A stretch of DNA of 64,000 nucleotides from NCBI RefSeq assembly GCF_017377505.1, contig NZ_JAFREN010000008.1, positions 239,184-303,183 on the forward strand. The letters run 5' to 3'. Below are positions 16,674-24,522 of this stretch, piece after piece. The notes beneath the pieces were generated by a model. The model had not been told where the DNA came from. It ran no database searches and was given only the letters and a program-made list of their open reading frames with translations. The stretch comes from Enterococcus sp. DIV0212c (GTDB lineage: Bacteria; Bacillota; Bacilli; Lactobacillales; Enterococcaceae). A program made the translations under genes and the position numbers. Each line of letters begins with the position of its first letter. Position 1 is the stretch's first letter.

Positions 16674-16720
16674 AAAAAAGCTAGAAGATTGGGGTATTGT
16701 CCCCGTTCTTCTAGCTTTTT
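16674..16720. terminator. Bidirectional terminator between convergent genes
   Basis: Inverted repeat AAAAGCTAGAAGA with TTCTTCTAGCTTTT and an inner GGGG/CCCC pairing, with A and T runs on both sides. It serves the C26 hydrolase (plus) and the aldo/keto reductase (minus). Confidence 0.88.
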
Positions 16721-16730
16721 TAATGCTTAT

Positions 16731-17555
16731 TTAAAAATCAAAGTTATCTGGATCTGGACCTAAACGCTCATTTGTATTTAGTTGATCGATTCGTTGCATG
16801 TCATCTTCAGTCAATGAAAAATCGTAAACATCAAAATTTTGCTTGATACGATCTTGGTGAACTGACTTTGGAATAACGATGATATCACTTTGTAAATGCC
16901 AACGAATAATCACCTGAGCCGCTGTTTTATCATATTTTTTACCGATTTCTACTAAGGTAGGATCTTCTAAAATTTTCCCTTGTCCTAGCGGAGACCACGC
17001 CTCAGCTGCAATATTATGATCAGCTAAAAATTTACGTAATGGTTCTTGCGTCAATGTTGGATGGATCTCGATTTGATCGACCATTGGCACAACAGTTGCG
17101 TCCTTCAATAAGTCTTCAATATGATGCTCATGGAAATTAGAAACACCGATTGCTTTGGCACGTCCACTTTGATAAATTTCTTCCATCGCACGCCAAGAAT
17201 CCTTGTATTTTCCTTCTACTGGCCAATGGATCAAATATAAATCAATATAGTCTAGTTCAAGTTTTTTTAAACTTTCATCAAAAGCTTTTAGTGTAGACTC
17301 GTATCCTTGATCTGCATTCCATAATTTTGTTGTTACGAAAATCTCATTCCTAGGGACACCAGATGTTCGAATTCCTTCACCAACACTAACTTCATTTTTA
17401 TAAGCAGCAGCTGTATCAATTAAACGATAGCCTGCTTCTAACGCCCATTTTACAGAATCAACTGCTTCTGCTCCATCTTTTACTTGCCATACCCCTAAAC
17501 CTAAACGTGGGATAATCGAACCATTCGCCAACTCTTTTGTTTTTTCTAAAGACAT
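16731..17555 (-). CDS. Aldo/keto reductase
   Basis: A 274-residue NADPH-dependent reductase of the AKR5 group (2,5-diketo-D-gluconate reductase-like), a TIM barrel. The family signatures are [21 protein letters not shown] (catalytic Asp and Tyr), the catalytic Lys in [12 protein letters not shown], the catalytic His in [16 protein letters not shown], and the cofactor loop [20 protein letters not shown]. It reduces aldehydes and ketones, including methylglyoxal in some members. SD AAGGAATG precedes the ATG. Confidence 0.9.
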   Translation of the reverse strand: MSLEKTKELANGSIIPRLGLGVWQVKDGAEAVDSVKWALEAGYRLIDTAAAYKNEVSVGEGIRTSGVPRNEIFVTTKLWNADQGYESTLKAFDESLKKLELDYIDLYLIHWPVEGKYKDSWRAMEEIYQSGRAKAIGVSNFHEHHIEDLLKDATVVPMVDQIEIHPTLTQEPLRKFLADHNIAAEAWSPLGQGKILEDPTLVEIGKKYDKTAAQVIIRWHLQSDIIVIPKSVHQDRIKQNFDVYDFSLTEDDMQRIDQLNTNERLGPDPDNFDF

Positions 17556-17643
17556 GTTTGGTTCATTCCTTTCTTTAAAAAGTGAATACTTATTTAGTAT
17601 ACTCCTTAAACGATCATATGAAAAACAACTGGATTATGTCTAA

Positions 17644-17704
17644 CTAGACTTTTCTTCATTTTTTCTTTTCAAGTCTAGATATCTCTGACTAGGTAGCTTA
17701 TGAT
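17644..17704 (+). promoter_or_regulatory. Inverted repeat and candidate promoter of the recombinase gene
   Basis: CTAGACTT (17644-17651) and AAGTCTAG (17671-17678) form 8 bp arms with a 19-base T-rich spacer. A TATGAT box lies at 17699-17704, and its poor -35 position overlaps the right arm. This would suit a repressor or autoregulatory site for the recombinase, but the promoter call is weak. Confidence 0.4.
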
Positions 17705-17745
17705 AAAGAATGATCCTACTTGGTACATAGAAAGGCTGACTCATA

Positions 17746-18681
17746 ATGACATTTGATTTTAAAACCCATATCGACAACTATCTTGAAGAACGAAAGACAT
17801 TCAGTAATATTTCAAAAAAAACTTTAAAAGCTTATTATTCAGATCTAATCAACTTAAATCAATTCTGTTCGAAAAATAATTACCCTTATCCAGTTGGCAT
17901 TACTAAATATATCAGCGAGTTTCAAAAAACGTTGAAAGCAACCACTTTAAAACGTAAAATCGTAGTCTTTAAAATGTTTTATAGATATCTAACAAATGAA
18001 AACTTAATGGATATCTCAACAATACAAAAACCTAACTTTAACTATTATTACATCACTCCAAGAAAATTGCCGAAAATAGTAACTCCGGATGAGATAAATA
18101 CAATGTTAAAGCAAATGTACTTACTTCAGGAATCAGGGTTGACCCCGTCAAAGTACAGAAACCTTCTTAGAGACATCGCATTAATTGAACTATTGATAGC
18201 AACAGGGATCAGAATCGGCGAAGCACATGCTTTAAATATTGTTGATTATCAACCTAATAGCCGTTTACTTTTAATAAAAGGTAAAAATCACAAAGAACGC
18301 CTTATTTATATTTCACCTTTTGAAACAAACAATGCTTTAACTGAGTATCTTTGTGCAAGAGAAGACTACCAACCCAAATCTAATGCTATATTTCTAAACA
18401 AATATGGTAAACGCCTTTCCATTTATGGCATTGAAAACATTTATTCAAAATATCGAGACTTAGCAAATATCGCCCCTGCTTCTACACCTCACCATTTACG
18501 ACATACATTTGCTACTGAACTTTTATCAAATGGTGCTGATATCCGAGAAGTTCAGGAGTTGCTTGGTCATTCAAGCATTGTAACCACACAGATTTATACG
18601 GCAGTAAGTACAAATCAGAAAATTAAAGTGCTGGATACTTATAATTTAAGGAATAAATTGCATCCAAAAACCTCCGAATAA
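17746..18681 (+). CDS. Tyrosine recombinase (XerC/XerD-like), candidate DNA invertase
   Basis: A 311-residue tyrosine recombinase. An N-terminal SAM-like core-binding domain (about 1-95) precedes the catalytic domain. Catalytic residues are all present: Arg156 (ATGIRIGEA), the hairpin Lys near 178-183 (IKGKNHKER), His249 and Arg252 (HHLRHTFATE), His275 (LLGHSS) and the nucleophile Tyr284 (TTQIYTAV). The last seven codons, including TAA, form the outer arm of the 26 bp repeat site at 18677-18702. The second repeat copy lies 3.5 kb away inverted, so this enzyme most likely inverts the DNA between them. It is not the housekeeping XerC or XerD by context. AT-rich like the two genes that follow; probably acquired. 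Confidence 0.92.
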   Translation: MTFDFKTHIDNYLEERKTFSNISKKTLKAYYSDLINLNQFCSKNNYPYPVGITKYISEFQKTLKATTLKRKIVVFKMFYRYLTNENLMDISTIQKPNFNYYYITPRKLPKIVTPDEINTMLKQMYLLQESGLTPSKYRNLLRDIALIELLIATGIRIGEAHALNIVDYQPNSRLLLIKGKNHKERLIYISPFETNNALTEYLCAREDYQPKSNAIFLNKYGKRLSIYGIENIYSKYRDLANIAPASTPHHLRHTFATELLSNGADIREVQELLGHSSIVTTQIYTAVSTNQKIKVLDTYNLRNKLHPKTSE

Positions 18682-18709
18682 CTATAAATTATTTGGAGGT
18701 TTTTGGATG
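18661..18709 (+). promoter_or_regulatory. Long hairpin covering recombinase stop, SD and ATG of the next gene
   Basis: Two 21-base arms (18661-18681 and 18689-18709) pair with a single G/A mismatch around the 7-base loop CTATAAA. In RNA the stem would bury the GGAGG SD (18695-18699) and the ATG (18707-18709) of the ATP-grasp gene. It also contains the recombinase stop TAA. No U-run follows, so it is not an ordinary terminator. It could block translation of the downstream gene, or allow it only when a ribosome finishing the recombinase opens the left arm. Confidence 0.75.
18677..18702 (+). repeat. Left 26 bp inverted repeat, candidate recombination site
   Basis: Identical, in opposite orientation, to 22131-22156. 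The core is an asymmetric 7 bp centre CTATAAA (18682-18688) with arms AATAA and TTATT, matching the two-arm plus spacer layout of tyrosine-recombinase core sites. In this copy the arms extend to 21 bases with one mismatch. It carries a GGAGG SD used by the adjoining gene. Confidence 0.88.
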
Positions 18710-19762
18710 TGTTATTTAAGTAAAAATAGTATTAATGAACTGGGTTGTCAAGGCGCACAATATATGAACAGCAAAACTCTTGTAATTATTTACAATGCTA
18801 TAGGTTTTACAGAAAAAATAGATAGTGAACAAGAGGACAGTGATTTCTTCTCCAATAAAGAGATAGGTGAAATTTTTGATGCTTTATATCTATCAAAAAT
18901 AACTATACTATCATATTCAAATGAGCTAGCTTTCGTTGATGATATTATCAACAAAAAATTAGATTTTGATAAAATAGTTGTTTGGAACCTATCTAGACAG
19001 GGATTCGATACTAATAAAAAATCTCTAGCAACAAGTTTATGCGATTTTTTACAAATTTCATATATAGGATCTAGTGTTTATACTATGAACCTTTGTCGAC
19101 ACAAATATCATTTTCAAAAAATTCTGTCGTCTTTTAGCCTAGCCTCAATTCCGACCTTTCTTCCCCATGAAATAACTAATAATAATGAACTATTTATGGA
19201 GAATCAGTATATCACAAAATATTTAAACGGTTCCGCTAGTCGAGGTATGAATCCAACAGATGCCATCAAGTCTTATGAACAAATCCATAAATTAGTAGAT
19301 ATTAAAACCCCAATAGTGATTCAAGAATATCAATCTGGCTATGAAATCGAGGTGCCGTTGTTCCAAATAAATCAAAAGTTCCAAGCTTTGGGAATTGCTG
19401 GGATTGCTATCAATGGGGAACGGTATTTCAAATCGGAATTTGTTCCAGAAGAACTATTCGAAACTACTTATTCTTTTTATAACTTTAGTCATTTTGCAAA
19501 AGAATTTTTGAATTATAATTCTCTTGATTTTATTGTTGATACTGCTATAAAAATAGCTGAGATTCTTGAATTAAAAGACTATTGTCGCATTGATTTCAGA
19601 ATAAATAATTTTGGTGAACTATTCTGTTTTGATATTTCAACTACTCCATACTTAGTCGAACACTCAAGTTTTAGTTTTTTAATACAAGATTATGGACTAA
19701 ATTATTCAAGCCTTCTCCCACTCATGATAGGAGCTTTTAACTCCAATATTGATAATCACTAA
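18707..19762 (+). CDS. ATP-grasp ligase related to D-alanine-D-alanine ligase
   Basis: A 351-residue ATP-grasp enzyme. Ddl-like blocks seen: YIGSSVYTMNLCRHKYHFQKIL (about 119-140), an ATP-binding Lys171 with glycine-rich GSASRG, IQEYQSGYEIEVPLF (205-219), CRIDFRI with Arg294 and Asp296, and a final metal motif FDISTTPY (308-315). Ddl normally has E-x-N-T-x-P-G there; here the Glu is Asp309, the Asn is Ser311 and the Gly is Tyr315, and the N-terminal EHSVS-type loop is not evident. It is therefore probably a ligase for another amino acid or peptide, not the essential Ddl. The start is ATG seven bases after GGAGG, inside the repeat hairpin; ATG at 18764 is an alternative. Its 3' end overlaps the NTPase gene by 26 bases. 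Confidence 0.75.
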   Translation: MCYLSKNSINELGCQGAQYMNSKTLVIIYNAIGFTEKIDSEQEDSDFFSNKEIGEIFDALYLSKITILSYSNELAFVDDIINKKLDFDKIVVWNLSRQGFDTNKKSLATSLCDFLQISYIGSSVYTMNLCRHKYHFQKILSSFSLASIPTFLPHEITNNNELFMENQYITKYLNGSASRGMNPTDAIKSYEQIHKLVDIKTPIVIQEYQSGYEIEVPLFQINQKFQALGIAGIAINGERYFKSEFVPEELFETTYSFYNFSHFAKEFLNYNSLDFIVDTAIKIAEILELKDYCRIDFRINNFGELFCFDISTTPYLVEHSSFSFLIQDYGLNYSSLLPLMIGAFNSNIDNH

Positions 19763-22124
19763 ACTGCCATAACTTCTGTAGTATAGGAGTTTGTTCACCA
19801 AAAATATTTGATAGTTCTGACTCTATATCTTTAATACTATAATTCCCTTCATTTTTATTTAGATAATTAATAATATATTTACTTTTTTTCTCAAAAGCAT
19901 TTTGAATATATTTTGTTTGGAATAGTGTAGGAATTTTGAGTGACTTTAGTTCTTCTAGATAATTATTTTTTTTACTTTTACTTGTTGGTTCTGAAAATAA
20001 TTGGATGAGTTTAAGATTGTATTGACAGAAGTAAATATAGAAGTCATCATTTGGTTCTTCACTTAGTACTTTTGTCAATAGTTTCTTTGCATTATTAAAT
20101 TCGCTCAGATAAAAGTAAAGACCAGCTAAATTTATTTTTATGATATGACTTTCGTTTTTGACGTTTAAAAAATTTTTAATCGATTTTTTTATAAACGATT
20201 TAGTTGGTGAGTTACATAGGATATACTTAGCTAAATAGATGTTATTGTCTAATTTATATCGCTTTTCAGAAAAGTTATAAATACATTGTTCATTTTTTTC
20301 AAAGTTTTTTAAAGATATACTCAAGGTTTCTTTTGTCAGATAAAAACTCACTCCTAATAAATTAGTTATAGTTAGAGCTACCAAATCATTCTCGTTAATG
20401 GCATAGGATGATGATTTATTTTTTATTTCTAATAATAGATTTTCAAGTTCTTCATAGGATTCCTCTGGAGGTAATAAACATGAAGAGAACAGTCTCATTT
20501 TTATGGCATAAGCATCATAAAACCCATTTTCTTGATATTTTTTTTCGTCCAAAATTAATTGAAGATCATCATAAATTTTAATAGCTTCTTTCAAGAATTC
20601 TTTATTAAGAACATTTACTAGTTGAGTGCTTAGCAACAACCCTATTTTCACTTGCATTTCGGTTTCTTTTTCAACTTTTAATTTTTTATAAATATCAAGT
20701 AACGTGCGTAACTCTAATTTAAGTTTTGGAAAGCGATCCACTCTATTTTCATAACTGTATGCTAATAGTAAGAAAGTATAGTAATAATGGTACTCAGCTT
20801 TTTCTAATAAATGAAGTCTCCGAGAGTAAGTACTTTTTAAGTTAGTAATTCTTTTAGTTATAATCAAATCATTTTCTTTGTCACTTAATTCGTCACTTGT
20901 ACCCAATTCTGTATTTAAAATTTTCAACAAATCATTGTGATATTTACTTAACTCGACACTATTTTGATCATTATTTCTTAAGGTATTTAAAAACAAATAT
21001 GTCTCGGATAAGTTCTTACTATAATATTTTGCATTCTCAGCTCGAAAAAGATAATCTTCTGAGTGAGTTTCTCTAATTAAATGATCAATTAGAAAAGAAG
21101 TATTCCTCCTTAGTCTCTTATTTGAATAATTCTCAATAAATTCGTCTCCTAATGCGCAAATTTCAGGGCTCAATTTAAAATTTACTCCATCAGATTTCAA
21201 TATATTTTTCATCTCTAGTTTTTCAAGCACACTGATGTAATCAAAAGATGAGTCTACATAAAATTTTTCCAAAATATCAAAATTAATATATTGATCAAAC
21301 ATATAAAAATATAAAATCAATCTGTTAGTGTCTACCAATGACTTATCGGTAGTATAGAAGATTTGATTTAAAATGTATTCCATTGACTTTTGCTCTTCAG
21401 AAATGGTAGCTCCATCTTTAAATAAAGAAAGTAAATGATATAACGTGCCGTATACTCCTTTAGTCATATCAATGAATAATCTTACTTCTTCATCATTTCT
21501 ATGTCGTAATAGCTCGAAAATTGCGCTTTCATTTCCTAATTTTCGCGACTTTTTTTTATAGTTTTGAAAATCTGAAAAAGATATTTTAGGAATTTCAATT
21601 GTGATAGGGTTCCTTTTGTTCATATTCTCAATAATAGTATTAGCAAGATTTTTATCTGAAGTTGTTATTATTGGTAAAATATTAGGGTTTTCAGAAATTA
21701 ATTGAAAAAAATGACATGAGTTTATTTCATTAATTTTTTCAAAATTATCTATCCATATAATGTATTTTTTTCTTTTGTTTTTATATTGTAAGAATTTTTC
21801 CCAAACACTTAAAGTGACATCAATTTTGTTAATTCCTGTAGAAATCCTGTTTGATAAGAAAGTTTCTTCAGGTTTTCCATTTTTTGATAATATTAAGTAT
21901 TGGGTATTACTTCCATAAATTTTGGTGATCTCTTCGATTTGTTTGTCTTTTCTGTATGAATCTATAAGTTTCTCAGCAACAGTTGATTTACCAGAATTTT
22001 TTTCCCCATGAATAACAATTATTCTATTTTTTAATATATTAAAATTAAATTTTCCAGATTCGCTTGGAGTAGCTGATGAGAAGAAATGATCAAATTTATC
22101 ATCCCAAAAATCAAATTCTGACAA
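19737..22124 (-). CDS. STAND-like NTPase with helical-repeat C-terminus
   Basis: A 795-residue P-loop protein with no signal peptide or clear membrane span. Walker A is GEKNSGKST (about 40-48), Walker B is YIIWIDNFE (about 121-129), and ILPIITTSD (about 149-157) resembles a sensor strand. A winged-helix-like region follows (about 190-330), then a long helical C-terminal half with TPR-like repeats, for example LAGLYFYLSEFNNAKKLLTKVL. This suits a STAND or MalT-like signalling ATPase, a class that includes regulators and anti-phage sensors; no HTH or effector domain is recognisable. The start is TTG at 22124, nine bases after GGAGG in the right repeat. Strongly AT-rich. Confidence 0.72.
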   Translation of the reverse strand: MSEFDFWDDKFDHFFSSATPSESGKFNFNILKNRIIVIHGEKNSGKSTVAEKLIDSYRKDKQIEEITKIYGSNTQYLILSKNGKPEETFLSNRISTGINKIDVTLSVWEKFLQYKNKRKKYIIWIDNFEKINEINSCHFFQLISENPNILPIITTSDKNLANTIIENMNKRNPITIEIPKISFSDFQNYKKKSRKLGNESAIFELLRHRNDEEVRLFIDMTKGVYGTLYHLLSLFKDGATISEEQKSMEYILNQIFYTTDKSLVDTNRLILYFYMFDQYINFDILEKFYVDSSFDYISVLEKLEMKNILKSDGVNFKLSPEICALGDEFIENYSNKRLRRNTSFLIDHLIRETHSEDYLFRAENAKYYSKNLSETYLFLNTLRNNDQNSVELSKYHNDLLKILNTELGTSDELSDKENDLIITKRITNLKSTYSRRLHLLEKAEYHYYYTFLLLAYSYENRVDRFPKLKLELRTLLDIYKKLKVEKETEMQVKIGLLLSTQLVNVLNKEFLKEAIKIYDDLQLILDEKKYQENGFYDAYAIKMRLFSSCLLPPEESYEELENLLLEIKNKSSSYAINENDLVALTITNLLGVSFYLTKETLSISLKNFEKNEQCIYNFSEKRYKLDNNIYLAKYILCNSPTKSFIKKSIKNFLNVKNESHIIKINLAGLYFYLSEFNNAKKLLTKVLSEEPNDDFYIYFCQYNLKLIQLFSEPTSKSKKNNYLEELKSLKIPTLFQTKYIQNAFEKKSKYIINYLNKNEGNYSIKDIESELSNIFGEQTPILQKLWQFSDYQYWS

Positions 22125-22130
22125 TTTTCT

Positions 22131-22156
22131 AAACCTCCAAATAATTTATAGTTATT
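22131..22156 (-). repeat. Right 26 bp inverted repeat, candidate recombination site
   Basis: Exact inverted copy of 18677-18702. On the minus strand the centre CTATAAA (22151-22145) has perfect 7-base arms CAAATAA and TTATTTG, but beyond these the outer arm diverges, so this copy cannot form the long hairpin of the left site. Its GGAGG serves the NTPase gene. Confidence 0.88.
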
Positions 22157-22164
22157 TGAATATT

Positions 22165-22195
22165 ATTATATCACATATGAAAGTAATTATTAACA
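22165..22195 (-). promoter_or_regulatory. Inward promoter outside the right repeat
   Basis: On the minus strand TGATATAAT forms an extended -10 (TATAAT at 22170-22165, TG at 22173-22172). The -35 region is poor (TTAATA), as is usual for extended -10 promoters. Transcription would begin near 22158, at the very edge of the repeat, giving a leader of about 35 bases to the NTPase start. Because it lies outside the repeats it would drive whichever gene is on the right. Confidence 0.62.
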
Positions 22196-22430
22196 TTAAA
22201 TTGTTTTAACAATACATTCAGCTCTGTTTCATTCCCAGCATTTTTTAGTAATTTTTAGTAATAAGATAAAAACTCATTTTATATGAAAGCTTATTATTCC
22301 TATTTTTATAATTTACTAGTTATTAAGTACTTACTTACATCCCCTTTTCCTTGACCATTCTTCCTAACATAGTTTTATACGCATTAATTTAGTTTTTAAT
22401 TAAAAAGTCGAATCAGTATATCTAAATTGA
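22174..22430. other. AT-rich intergenic region
   Basis: Apart from the NTPase promoter at its left edge I see no gene here. There is a short tandem repeat of TTTTTAGTAAT near 22240-22262. The rest is AT-rich sequence without ORFs that carry an SD. This is the right-hand junction of the island. Confidence 0.5.
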
Positions 22431-22467
22431 AAAAAAGGAAAACAACGAACGAATTCCGTCATTTCCC
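22431..22467 (-). terminator. Terminator of the lipoprotein gene
   Basis: On the minus strand GGAAATGACG pairs imperfectly with CGTTGTTTTCC across a short loop and is followed by seven T, 18 bases after the lipoprotein stop. Confidence 0.6.
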
Positions 22468-22484
22468 TTCTTATTTCATAAATA

Positions 22485-23177
22485 TTATTTTTCGTCTGGC
22501 ACTTCAATCTTCTCAATTTTATTAAAATCATCTAATTCTGACTCAATCTTGATAATGACTTTGCCTTTTTTGTTTTTTCCAATGATTTTTATTTTCATTT
22601 CTTGTACATTAAATGATTGTTTATCAACATATATCCCTAGCTCAATTGTTAAATCCTCATCCGTGTCAAAACCAGTAAATGAGACATTATAGTACTTTTT
22701 CAACATTTTAAATAATTTTTTATCATAACCTTCATACGTAAAATGATACACATCTTGGGTTGTTTCCATCTCTAAATCTTCAGAAACTAACCTTATTATT
22801 TCTAAAGGAACACTATAATCTACTTGTTTGCTAAATTCTTTAGCGTCAACTTTCGCTGTTTTTTTCCAAACTCCTGGTCGATCTTCTAAAAAAGCTTTGC
22901 CAGATGTTACAATAAATTCAAAGTCTTCACCCTCAGCACTAGTTAAATCAATATGATAGCTGTTATTTTTACGATCTACTTCTGTACTCATTTCAACAGT
23001 TGAACTATCTTTTTGACCATATGAACTTGTATTTACACTGATATCCATATCCAATGAATAGCTGTCTATCTTTTTTTCTTGTGTATCCATCCGCTTAAGC
23101 ACAGCATCCTTTGAAAGTGGTTTATTACAACCAGCTAATGTAAATAATAAAACAATTACCAAAACAGTTTTTTTCAT
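22485..23177 (-). CDS. Cell-surface lipoprotein, unknown function
   Basis: A predicted 230-residue lipoprotein. A basic start MKKTVLVIVLLFTLAGC carries a lipobox LAGC, so it should be diacylated and anchored outside the membrane. The mature part looks like an all-beta LolA/LppX-type fold: IDSYSLDMDISVNTSS, VTSGKAFLEDRPGVWKKT, and later LGIYVDKQSFNVQEMKIKI. This resembles DUF6612-type lipoproteins of Firmicutes. The ATG at 23177 follows GGGGAG; a TTG at 23198 would add seven residues before the signal peptide. Single-gene unit. Confidence 0.78.
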   Translation of the reverse strand: MKKTVLVIVLLFTLAGCNKPLSKDAVLKRMDTQEKKIDSYSLDMDISVNTSSYGQKDSSTVEMSTEVDRKNNSYHIDLTSAEGEDFEFIVTSGKAFLEDRPGVWKKTAKVDAKEFSKQVDYSVPLEIIRLVSEDLEMETTQDVYHFTYEGYDKKLFKMLKKYYNVSFTGFDTDEDLTIELGIYVDKQSFNVQEMKIKIIGKNKKGKVIIKIESELDDFNKIEKIEVPDEK

Positions 23178-23314
23178 TTTCTCTCCCCAAATCCCCAATT
23201 TATTTACTCCATTAATTATTATACTAAACCAAAATCTAAAATACGACTTTTTTTCTAAAGTTATTCATGATCCAAAATCGAGATGTAAAAGGTTCACCAT
23301 TTTATTTGGATTTT

Positions 23315-23358
23315 AAATAAGCTGGAAATAACTCGTGGAGTTATTCCCAGCTTATTTT
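23315..23358. terminator. Terminator of ilvE
   Basis: AAATAAGCTGG ... AATAACTC, loop GTG, then GAGTTATT ... CCAGCTTATTT, nearly perfect. The T-run is stronger on the plus strand, but the only adjoining gene is ilvE on the minus strand, which ends seven bases to the right. Confidence 0.72.
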
Positions 23359-23364
23359 TTTATT

Positions 23365-24381
23365 CTACACTCGTATATTTCTAATCCAGCCGTCTGGTGC
23401 TGGAATATCGCCAAACTGAATACCAGTCAATTCATCATACAACTTCTGTGTCACTGGCCCAACTTGAGTCTCACTATAAAATACATGGAAATCATCATAT
23501 GTTTGAATGCCGCCAATAGGTGAAATTACAGCAGCTGTTCCACAAGCTCCAGCTTCTTTAAATTGATCTAGAGAATCTAGATATACATCTTCTTCCGCAG
23601 CTTCTAAACCTAGGTTATGCTCAGCTAAATAAAGTAGTGAATATTTAGTGATACTAGGTAAAATTGACGGAGATAACGGTGTCACAAATCGATTGTCTTT
23701 AGTAATCCCAAAGAAATTGGCAGAACCAACTTCTTCAATTTTTGTATGTGTAGCTGGATCAAGATAAATACAATCAGAAAAGCTCTTCTCTTTTGCTTCT
23801 TCTCCTGGCAACAAACTAGCAGCATAATTCCCGCCCACTTTAATTGCGCCAGTCCCTTGAGATGCGGCTCGATCATAATCAGAGACAACAAAATTCGTTG
23901 GTGTTAAGCCACCTTTGAAATAAGCGCCTACAGGCATACAAAATACAGTAAATAGATACTCAGGTGCTGGATGTACCCCAATCCCTTCACCAACACCTAT
24001 CAGTAAAGGACGAATGTACAGAGTTCCACCACTACCATAAGGAGGCACATAAGCTTCGTTTGCTCTTACAACCTCTTCTACAGCATGAATAAATTTATCT
24101 TCTGGAACCTCAGCCATCAATAAACGTCTGGCACTTCGATTCATACGTTTAGAATTTTCATCCACTCGAAATAAATTGATCGAGCCGTCTTTACAGCGGT
24201 AGGCCTTTAATCCTTCGAAACATTGCTGACCATAATGTAACGCTGCGGAACCTTCATGAATATGCAACGTATTTTCTTCTGTTAATTTTCCTTCATCCCA
24301 TTGTCCATCTTTCCAAGTTGAAATATAGCGAAATGGTGTTTTTATATAATCGAAGCCTAAGTTATCCCAATCAATTGTCAT
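23365..24381 (-). CDS. ilvE: Branched-chain amino acid aminotransferase
   Basis: A fold type IV PLP aminotransferase, 338 residues from the chosen start. It interconverts leucine, isoleucine and valine with their 2-oxo acids using glutamate/2-oxoglutarate. Seen are the QQCFEGLKAYR segment, FRVDENSKRMNRSARRL, the PLP lysine in AIKVGGNYAASLLPG, and EEVGSANFFG. The start at 24381 follows AAGGAG at eight bases; the longer frame to 24495 has no SD. It probably supports branched-chain degradation or final synthesis; no other ilv gene is present. Confidence 0.93.
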   Translation of the reverse strand: MTIDWDNLGFDYIKTPFRYISTWKDGQWDEGKLTEENTLHIHEGSAALHYGQQCFEGLKAYRCKDGSINLFRVDENSKRMNRSARRLLMAEVPEDKFIHAVEEVVRANEAYVPPYGSGGTLYIRPLLIGVGEGIGVHPAPEYLFTVFCMPVGAYFKGGLTPTNFVVSDYDRAASQGTGAIKVGGNYAASLLPGEEAKEKSFSDCIYLDPATHTKIEEVGSANFFGITKDNRFVTPLSPSILPSITKYSLLYLAEHNLGLEAAEEDVYLDSLDQFKEAGACGTAAVISPIGGIQTYDDFHVFYSETQVGPVTQKLYDELTGIQFGDIPAPDGWIRNIRV

Positions 24382-24522
24382 ACGATCACTCCTTATTTTC
24401 AGAATATTGTAACATATTTCCAATGAATTTGTTAAGCTTTTTACATAAATAATGACATCTTTTTTCAAATTCAAGTATAATGATAAAGTAATCATAGATA
24501 AAAAAAGAAAGTTGGGCTATCC

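Larger units (their letters stand above)
18677..22156. other. Candidate invertible DNA segment (phase-variable switch)
   Basis: A 3.48 kb segment bounded by perfect 26 bp inverted repeats next to a complete tyrosine recombinase gene. It contains only two convergent genes, each starting a few bases inside a repeat. Exchange at the CTATAAA centres would swap which gene sits beside the fixed inward promoter at 22165-22170 and which sits behind the recombinase. Both arrangements preserve every ORF, because the recombinase stop lies in the outer arm and both start codons move with their genes. Only one orientation is visible in this sequence. Confidence 0.75.

Noticed and set aside
18661..18709. 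Ordinary rho-independent terminator after the recombinase
   Set aside because: The stem is long but is followed by TGTTATTTAAG rather than a T-run, and the second arm contains the SD and start codon of the next gene.
17746..22195. Integrated prophage or conjugative element
   Set aside because: Only three genes, no structural, relaxase or replication genes, and the repeats are inverted rather than direct, so they are not simple attL/attR ends.
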